A stretch of 64,000 nucleotides of DNA from Plasmodiophora brassicae. Taxonomy: Eukaryota > Endomyxa > Phytomyxea > Plasmodiophorida > Plasmodiophoridae. Positions 57,715-64,000 of the stretch are shown one piece after another. Under the pieces are notes generated by a model. The model searched no databases. It was given only the letters and a program-made list of their open reading frames with translations, and was not told the DNA's origin. Where the stretch lies: contig JASFAU010000017.1 of the NCBI GenBank assembly GCA_039704465.1, positions 62,001 through 126,000 of the forward strand, given 5' to 3'. Position 1 is the stretch's first letter. The number at the start of each line of letters is the position of its first letter. The position numbers were made by a program, and so were the translations under genes.

Positions 57715-58082
57715 CTGCTCCCGGGTTGGCAGCTCACCCTCTCTCGATACACGAATGTTCTTCGTCCTCGCAACCCGACACTGTCCTCGTCACTGCTCTT
57801 TGTTTCGCAACTGTTCATTCATCTCATCATTTATTCGTTCCGTTTCAATCCACGGGCGATCGCCCGTGGGCGACGACGGCCCTTTTGGACTGTGGAGCGA
57901 CATCTTCCTTCGTCGACGCCGGTTTCGCCCGCCGCTATGGCCTGCCACTCCGCTCCAAAGCACAACCGATTCCAGTCAAGGTTGTTGACGGCCGTCACCT
58001 GCCACCGATCACATTGGAGACGGCGCCATTGCCGTGTTCCGTCAACGGGGCCTTCCACGACAATTGTCCTCAACGTTATTGA
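57639..58082 (+). CDS. pol: Pol N-terminal part: aspartic protease
   Basis: The frame is -1 relative to gag. It contains the protease active site [14 protein letters not shown] and the following FARRYGLPL and VKVVDGRHL. It closes at 58082, while the expected continuation of the protease (IILGLPWLEQHNPDIDWL) lies in the +1 frame from about 58,065, so this copy is frameshifted here. The linker continues in that second frame to 58839 with Pro/Ala/Thr-rich low-complexity sequence. Confidence 0.8.
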   Translation: MHVLPAARPYGRNMPTSSAGKWSRVTAPGLAAHPLSIHECSSSSQPDTVLVTALCFATVHSSHHLFVPFQSTGDRPWATTALLDCGATSSFVDAGFARRYGLPLRSKAQPIPVKVVDGRHLPPITLETAPLPCSVNGAFHDNCPQRY

Positions 58083-58670
58083 CGCTCCGAGTCACCGTAT
58101 AATCCTGGGACTGCCCTGGCTCGAACAGCACAATCCGGATATCGACTGGCTTCGTCGCACCGTACGCGAACGCATTACTCGGGGATCACCGCGTTTGTGG
58201 CTCGATGCTCGGGCCGGTGGGAACCCCACCGGCTCTGCCGACACGGTTGCCTGCTCTGCTGACACGGTCGCCCTTTCTGATGCCACAGTCGCCTGCTCTC
58301 CTGACACGGCCGTCTGCTCTCCTGACACGGCCGCGTTATTATGCTGCGCCGAGGGGTTGCCCGTCGAACCCGGCCCGCTTCCGAGCGCACCGCCTTTGGA
58401 CATTGATCACTTCGTCGCCTCGTCGTCTCCCGTTACTGCCCAGCCGTTACCACCGGTGGGTGCTTCTCTGGTCGCCGTCGACGTTCCGGAACTAGTGCAG
58501 CCTGCGCCTGCTACTGACCAGCCATTAGTGCCGGTGGCTGCTTCTCTGGTCGACGGTCCGGAACTCGTGCCGCCCGTGTCTGCCGCTGGTCGACCAGAGA
58601 ATTCCGCCGCACCGCCTGAGTCGGCGACCGCAGCTGCCGCCACTGTTCCGCCACCGCTTCCGCCTCTTTC

Positions 58671-61112
58671 GTGCTTGGCACCGGCCCCCTCTTGTTCAGA
58701 ACATCCCTCGGTTTCGCCGGCACGTCGCCGCGCGGGTCGACGCGCGCCCCTTTCGCCTGCTCAGGGCGCAGCAGTCCACACGGGTCACTCGCCTCCCAGC
58801 TGTGTGCGCTCGTGGGGCTGGTCGCCCTCCTGGTATTGATCGCCAACAGCTCCGCCCCGAGACGTGCGCCTTCCATGCTTCCGGATCCCTGCGTCATCGA
58901 CAACGCCTTGCTGACTTCCGTGCCACAGGCCTCCACGTCGTCGTCGGTTGGAACGGATCCGTCGACTACGGAGCCGCCAGGCGAACCTGTGGAGCCGCTC
59001 TCCATCGCGTTTGTTTCCGCCGAACCGTTCTTAGACGACGTGCAAGACGGCGCAGACTGCTATGCCATCCACTACACATGGTCACCGTCCGATTCCGCTG
59101 CCCACGCCGCGGAACTACCGCCGCAATATCAGGAGTTTACTGACGTGTTCGATAAGGCGAACTCAACGACTCTTCCTGATCACCGATCGTTCGACTGTCC
59201 GATTGACCTGAAACCTGGTGGCGACCCGCCGTATTGCCGTCTGTACGGGCTGTCACCCCGGGAACAAGAAGCCTTGAAGGAGTATCTCAGGATCAACCTG
59301 GAAGCTAATCTCATTCGTCCATCCCGTTCATCGGCGGGCGCCCCAATTCTGTTCGTCAAGAAGAAGGACGGTAGTCTTCGCCTGTGCGTAGATTACCGTG
59401 GTCTAAACTCTGTTACTATCAAGAACCGATATCCGGTTCCACTTATCGACCAGCTCTTGATCCAGCTCGGCTCCGGGACAATCTTCACGAAAATCGACCT
59501 CCGCAGCGCCTATAACCAAGTTCGGATCCGAGAAGGCGATGAGTGGAAGACGGCCTTCCGCACGCCGTACGGCTTGTTCGAGTACTTAGTCATGCCGTTT
59601 GGCTTAGCCAACGCGCCGGCCTCCTTCCAGTACTTCATGAACGAGACGTTCAAGGATTTCCTTGATGTATTTGTGGTAATCTACTTGGACGACATCCTGA
59701 TCTACTCATCGACTCCCGAGGACCATGAACGCCATGTCCGTCTCGTCCTACACCGACTCCGCACTGCTCAACTCCACGCTAAACTGGAGAAGTGCGTCTT
59801 CAATACGGTCGAAGTGGAATTTTTAGGTTTCTTGGTGTCCTCCTCCGGGATACGGGTTGACCCCTCCAGGATCGATTGCATTCTCTCGTGGCAACAGCCG
59901 ACCGACGTCCACGGGGTGCAGGTGTTTCTCGGGTTCGCTAACTTCTATCGCAAGTTCGTTCCCCACTTCGCAGAGCTGGCCTTACCGCTGACAAATCTCA
60001 CGCGTGATAACGTGCCGTTTCGTTGGGATCAATCGGCAGACGCCGCATTCACGGCGCTCAAGGTTGCTTTCACGTCAGCCCCTGTCCTTGCTCATTTCGA
60101 CCCAGATCGCCCGTGCGAAGTGGAAACGGATGCTTCCGATTTCGCGGTGGCAATGGTCTTGTCGCAGCGGGGCCCCGATGATGAACTTCACCCGTTGGCA
60201 TTCTTCTCGCGCAAGCTCGCGCCTACTGAGATCAATTTTCCTATCTACGACAAGGAACTTCTCGCGGTCGTCCAGACCTTCGAAAAGTGGCGTCAGTTCC
60301 TGGACTCATCGCGACACCAGACCGTCATCCACAGCGATCATCGGAATCTGGAATACTTCACCAGCACTCACAAACTGAATCGTCGTCAAGTCCGATGGTC
60401 CCAACTGCTTAACGAATTTGATTTCGTTATCCAACACCGACCAGGCCGTCTTCATGGCAAGGCGGACGCCCTGACTCGTCGCCCCGAATACGCGCCTTCT
60501 GATCAGGATGAGGTTGTGCTCCAGCAGTCACTCCTGCTCCTTCCAGCGTCGCGGCTCGGGCCAGACCCCCTACAGGAGGTCCAGATCAACGTGGCCGATA
60601 CTACAACCGACGCACTCCTCGATCGTATCCGCCGCAACCAAGCTTCCGACCCGTTTGTGTGCCGCACCCGTCAGCGACTTCATCGTCCGAGCGGCCGCCA
60701 CTTTAGCGTCCGAGACGACGTTCTATACCGTGGACATTCTGTGGTCGTCTCTGGCGATGACTGCAAACTGGACATTCTTCGCTCTTTCCACGATAATGTC
60801 ACGGCGGGCCACCTCGGTATTCGGAAAACCGTGCAGTTAATTCGCCGCGAATTTTGGTGGCCGGGTTTGACCCCTTTCGTAGCCCGTTACGTGCTCTCCT
60901 GCGATACGTGTCGTCGGACTAAGACGGCTCGGCACAAGCCCTTCGGATTACTCATGCCACTCCCTCTGCCGACGACTCTTTGGCGGTCCATTTCCATGGA
61001 CTTCGTGGTTAAGCTTCCCTGTTCGAACGGGTATGACTCCATCCTCGTCGTCGTTGACCGCCTCCAAGATGGCGCATTTTATTCCTTGCAACGAAACAAT
61101 ATCATCTGTTGA
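58671..61112 (+). CDS. pol: Pol: reverse transcriptase, RNase H and integrase zinc domain
   Basis: RT motifs are in order: LRLCVDYRGLN, FTKIDLRSAYNQVRI, YLVMPFGLANAPASFQYFMN and the catalytic YLDDILIYS. The RNase H part has VETDASDFAVAMVLSQ, YDKELLAVVQTFEKWRQFL and HSDHRNLEYF. The integrase H2C2 zinc finger follows (GHLGIRKTVQLIRREFWWPG, CDTCRRTK), then the first part of the catalytic core (MDFVVKLPCSNGYDSILVVV). The frame then shifts at about 61,055 and closes at 61112. The Ty3/gypsy domain order (RT-RNH-IN) is clear. Confidence 0.93.
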   Translation: MLGTGPLLFRTSLGFAGTSPRGSTRAPFACSGRSSPHGSLASQLCALVGLVALLVLIANSSAPRRAPSMLPDPCVIDNALLTSVPQASTSSSVGTDPSTTEPPGEPVEPLSIAFVSAEPFLDDVQDGADCYAIHYTWSPSDSAAHAAELPPQYQEFTDVFDKANSTTLPDHRSFDCPIDLKPGGDPPYCRLYGLSPREQEALKEYLRINLEANLIRPSRSSAGAPILFVKKKDGSLRLCVDYRGLNSVTIKNRYPVPLIDQLLIQLGSGTIFTKIDLRSAYNQVRIREGDEWKTAFRTPYGLFEYLVMPFGLANAPASFQYFMNETFKDFLDVFVVIYLDDILIYSSTPEDHERHVRLVLHRLRTAQLHAKLEKCVFNTVEVEFLGFLVSSSGIRVDPSRIDCILSWQQPTDVHGVQVFLGFANFYRKFVPHFAELALPLTNLTRDNVPFRWDQSADAAFTALKVAFTSAPVLAHFDPDRPCEVETDASDFAVAMVLSQRGPDDELHPLAFFSRKLAPTEINFPIYDKELLAVVQTFEKWRQFLDSSRHQTVIHSDHRNLEYFTSTHKLNRRQVRWSQLLNEFDFVIQHRPGRLHGKADALTRRPEYAPSDQDEVVLQQSLLLLPASRLGPDPLQEVQINVADTTTDALLDRIRRNQASDPFVCRTRQRLHRPSGRHFSVRDDVLYRGHSVVVSGDDCKLDILRSFHDNVTAGHLGIRKTVQLIRREFWWPGLTPFVARYVLSCDTCRRTKTARHKPFGLLMPLPLPTTLWRSISMDFVVKLPCSNGYDSILVVVDRLQDGAFYSLQRNNIIC

Positions 61113-62097
61113 CCTTGCTGCCTTGTTTCTGGCAAATATCTTCCGCTTACATGGCCTCCCTGACGATATCGTGTCGGACCGAGGGCCTCAGTTCATCGCT
61201 AAGTTCTGGAAGCAACTTCTCATACGTCTCGGCGTGCAACGCAACCTGTCTTCTTCGCGGCACCCAGAATCCGATGGCCAAACCGAGCGGGTGAACCAAG
61301 TCATGGAACAGTATCTCCGTGCGTACGTCAACTACTTACAAGACGACTGGCAGCCGCTCCTTGCCGTAGCTGAATTTTCGTACAACAATGCAGACCATAC
61401 CGCGACAGGTATGTCACCGTTTTTCGCGAACTATGGCTACCACCCACGTGTGATGGACGTGCAACCTCGACCGTCTACCAGCGCCAATCCGACTGCCGAC
61501 GAGCGCGCTGAGTCCTTGCAGAGGATTCGCAACTTCTTGACCCGTCAACTGACTCGAGCTTCTGCCGATTCCAAACGATTCGCCGACGCGAAGCGGCAAA
61601 CGTCCCCGAAGTTTCAGGTGGGCGACTTAGTGATGCTACGTCGCGGCTCCCTGAAAACTCTGCGACCCTGCGCGAAGCTCGACTACCAATTTTTAGGGCC
61701 ATTCCCTATCAGCCAACTCGTCAATCCGGTTGCTTTTCAACTCGACCTTCCTGCCGAGTTCCGTATCCACAATGTATTTCATGTATCTCAACTCGAGCCT
61801 TACGTCGCCAACCTTATCCCTGGTCGCACTCAACCTCCTCCTCCACCGATTCTTCTCGCGGATGACGATGCTCCCCTCTTCATCGTTCACGATGTCCTCG
61901 ATTCTCGATATCGCCGTTCCCGATTGGAATATTTGATCGACTGGGAAGGGTACCCGCCTTCTGAACGCACGTGGGAACCCGCAGGAGAACTACACGGTAC
62001 AGGTGGGCTCAACGAATTGTTGGTTAACTTCCACGCTCGGTACCCAACCAAGCCGGGGCCGAAGTGGCGAAAGCCACCCCGCCGGCCGGCCCGATGA
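61033..62097 (+). CDS. pol: Pol C-terminus: integrase core and chromodomain
   Basis: Starting in the shifted frame (MAHFIPC), it reads the integrase core: SDRGPQFIAKFWKQL with the second Asp, HPESDGQTERVNQVMEQYL with the Glu. The GPF/GPY-like module follows (YQFLGPFPISQLVNPVAFQL), then a C-terminal chromodomain (IVHDVLDSRYR, LEYLIDWEGYPPSERTWEP). The chromodomain makes this a chromovirus; such domains steer integration to marked chromatin. Confidence 0.92.
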   Translation: MTPSSSSLTASKMAHFIPCNETISSVDLAALFLANIFRLHGLPDDIVSDRGPQFIAKFWKQLLIRLGVQRNLSSSRHPESDGQTERVNQVMEQYLRAYVNYLQDDWQPLLAVAEFSYNNADHTATGMSPFFANYGYHPRVMDVQPRPSTSANPTADERAESLQRIRNFLTRQLTRASADSKRFADAKRQTSPKFQVGDLVMLRRGSLKTLRPCAKLDYQFLGPFPISQLVNPVAFQLDLPAEFRIHNVFHVSQLEPYVANLIPGRTQPPPPPILLADDDAPLFIVHDVLDSRYRRSRLEYLIDWEGYPPSERTWEPAGELHGTGGLNELLVNFHARYPTKPGPKWRKPPRRPAR

Positions 62098-62110
62098 CAG
62101 GGGACTATAC

Positions 62111-62244
62111 TGTTATGGCACGGCCGCGACGGGGGTCGCGCAGCCGCGCAGTTTGAATAAACGTCCACGGCAACCGACGGCTTCGGCAGTCGGTTAATTC
62201 CGTGTTGTGGAGACAATAGTCGTCCGTCGTGTCGTCTCCTGACA
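62111..62244 (+). repeat. 3' LTR (134 bp)
   Basis: Identical to 56413-56546. The target duplication CAAGT follows at 62245-62249. Confidence 0.95.
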
Positions 62245-64000
62245 CAAGTGCTGTATTCTCTACCTAGCAGGGTGTCATTGGCAATTGCTGACAGGACTGT
62301 CATGGTAGCGCTTGTGCGTATCGCGTCTCGTAATAGCGGAAATCCAGTCATTGCGTGTAGGAGGGGAATTGGTGTGGATCTGAACGCTCCTGAGTATGTC
62401 CTCATGTACTCATTGTAAGCTGTTTCTAGGGGCTTGATGGCACTTTTCATTTCTTTACCTGTTTCTGCCCCAAGTATCGGCATGTAGTAATTTAGTTTGC
62501 CCCCGATGAATCCTTTGCATATTTGGTGGTATATTTTAATTGGGAAGTTGTATTTTAGCAGCGACCTGACTACTTTGCTTCTTTGTTTTATGCTGGCCGC
62601 TACACCATTAAGGTCGATCATCATCATACCATGTCTGTTTTCCTCATTAGCCCTTAGTGTGATTCCTAGGTATTTGACCTCTGGTGCTGTCCTTATACTG
62701 GTTTTGTTTGTTTTAAGAGCGTCGTCCGGGTTGTACTCGTTGAATAATATTACCGTCTTGTCCCAGTTGATTTTAATATGGTTGGCATCGCACCACTTCA
62801 TTAGTGCCGCGTTCTTTTTGTGTAGAGTGCGTTTCACTTGTTTCTTCGTTCTCCCAGTGGCCCAAGAGGCGATGTCATCTACATATATGTTGCTAGAGTC
62901 TTCGTCGAGTGGTGCATCGTAGACGTAAATAGCCCAGAGTAGGACACTGAGGCTGGATCCTTGCGGAATGCCACTGGTTTGAGGGTGTTGTTTGGAGGTG
63001 GATCCTCGGTGTGATACCTCGAACTTTCTGTTTTTGAGCCATTCATCGATTATGAGGATGAGGTATGGGTCAATTTGCATCTTACGCATTTTCGATATTA
63101 GTTTTATATGCTGCACCCTGTCGAAGACTTTTGCGAAGTCGTAGAATATTGTTGCGAACTGCTGATTTTTGGCTGCTGCGCATCCTGCATGGTGAAGTAG
63201 GCGCATTAATGCTTGCGCTGTGTTGTGGGCTTCCCTACCCCCCGTCTGGTTTGTCGGGAGGTGCTGTTCTGCTTGGTGTCTAATTCGGGTTTCAATAATC
63301 GATTCAGTTATCTTGGCTAAGTTGGCCAGGAGGGCTATTGGGCGGTATTCGCCTGGTTTTGACTTCGGGATGGGCCTGACCTTGGCGATTTTGAGGTCGT
63401 TTGGGAAATGTCCGTATTTGATTATGTCATTGTTGATGGCTGCCAGGAAATAGGTCGCTATGGTCTCGTCCTCGCACGCTCTCTTTATGAGTGCGTTGGT
63501 GACGCCATCGTAGCCTCCGGCGGATCTCGTTTTGGCTCGTTTTAGGGCCTTGTCAAGTTCTCTTTGTGTGATCGGCTCTGGTGGTTGGATTTCATTTTCT
63601 GCTTGTAACTCCATGATTAGTGATTGATGCGTGATATCTTCTTCTTCCGTCACTTTTAGGTCGTCAGCGTTATAGATGTTTGCGAATGTTTTTGCGATTT
63701 CTTCTGTTTCTAATCCTGCTCTTTCCGTATTGGTTCTGAGGGGCTGTCGTTTGCTGTTCAGGTCGGGGTTGATTTGCTTAATGAGTTTCCAAGTAGCAGC
63801 GCCTGTGGAGTCTGCGATAGCCGTCTCTGCCAGGGCTGTGTATTTCTCGAGCTTTGCTTCTTTGTACTCTCTCAGTACCTCTTTGTTCGTGACTCGCACT
63901 GTTTCGCGCAGTTCTTCTATGTGTGGCTCCGGTTTCTTCTCTCGTTTGGCCTTACGGAGCTGTTCATTTGCCTGCTCTTTTTTGCAGCATGCTTCGGCGA
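62245..64000 (-). mobile_element. LINE, reverse-transcriptase part (continues past the window)
   Basis: The minus-strand frame is open from the right edge to the LTR insertion. It holds a non-LTR reverse transcriptase: AKTRSAGGYDGVTNALIK, KPGEYRPIALLANLAKITE, FYDFAKVFDRVQ, SGIPQGSSLSVLLWAIYV and the catalytic IYVDDIASWA, then the thumb (INWDKTVILF; VKYLGITLRANEENR). The frame stays in register with the RNase H part at 56.4 kb if the LTR element is set aside. The endonuclease and 5' end are outside the window. RT-RNH-zinc-knuckle order resembles LINE clades that keep RNase H. Confidence 0.92.

Larger units (their letters stand above)
56413..62244 (+). mobile_element. Ty3/gypsy chromovirus LTR retrotransposon (full length, frameshifted pol)
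   Basis: This 5.8-kb element is bounded by identical 134-bp LTRs starting TG and ending CA, and by a 5-bp duplication CAAGT. The order is LTR, leader with tandem repeats, gag, protease, reverse transcriptase, RNase H, integrase with C-terminal chromodomain, LTR. A purine-rich tract (GACAGGGGAC) precedes the right LTR. Identical LTRs imply recent insertion. gag is intact, but pol changes frame at least three times beyond the usual gag/pol junction (about 58,065, 58,700-58,840 and 61,055), so this copy is probably not autonomous unless these are sequencing errors. It sits inside a LINE on the opposite strand. Confidence 0.95.

Overview
This window is nuclear DNA of a GC-rich microbial eukaryote. 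The genes are split by very short spliceosomal introns, mostly 43-76 nt, with GT-AG (sometimes GC-AG) ends and CTGAC/CTAAC-like branch sites. There are Pol III tRNA genes with T-run terminators, and LTR, LINE and inverted-repeat transposons. A membrane H+-pyrophosphatase and an Scc2 cohesin loader with a PHD finger argue against animals and fungi and fit a free-living protist. I cannot name the lineage. Exon boundaries were read by eye and accepted only when the phases agreed and the joined protein kept conserved motifs.

Layout, 1-16 kb: an M13 (neprilysin-like) ectopeptidase cut by the window edge, a small chromodomain protein, mitochondrial cysteine desulfurase NFS1 (6 exons), a TPR plus GT61 glycosyltransferase, a broken kinase fragment, a secreted Skp1-like/ankyrin protein, a six-exon gene fusing a membrane anchor and ankyrin-like repeats to a UbiB/ABC1-type kinase, a retrotransposon gag relic, and a type II membrane protein with a possible STELLO-like lumenal domain.

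16-28 kb: an armadillo-like repeat protein, then about 4 kb of rearranged mobile DNA (a foldback gag relic, a 1.1-kb element with 76-bp terminal inverted repeats, and a zinc-finger-bearing relic), tRNA-Pro(CGG), a RING-H2 protein, a VTT/DedA-family membrane protein, a second Skp1-like/ankyrin protein and an unknown two-exon gene.

28-47 kb: an ABCC transporter, then a run of cell-division and RNA genes: APC7 (anaphase-promoting complex), a FASTK/heptatricopeptide-like mitochondrial protein, a third Skp1-like/ankyrin protein, NUF2 (kinetochore) and SCC2 (cohesin loader, 20 or more exons). All are on the plus strand.

47-64 kb: a shortened dienelactone hydrolase, tRNA-Arg(CCG), a K+-type H+-pyrophosphatase divergent from a secreted GH13 amylase, and another ankyrin protein. 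A minus-strand LINE with reverse transcriptase, RNase H and a C-terminal zinc knuckle then runs off the right edge. A Ty3/gypsy chromovirus with identical 134-bp LTRs and a 5-bp target duplication is inserted inside this LINE.

The most distinctive local theme is a dispersed family with an N-terminal secretion or anchor signal, a Skp1/BTB-like segment and ankyrin repeats. One member appears fused to a UbiB-type kinase.
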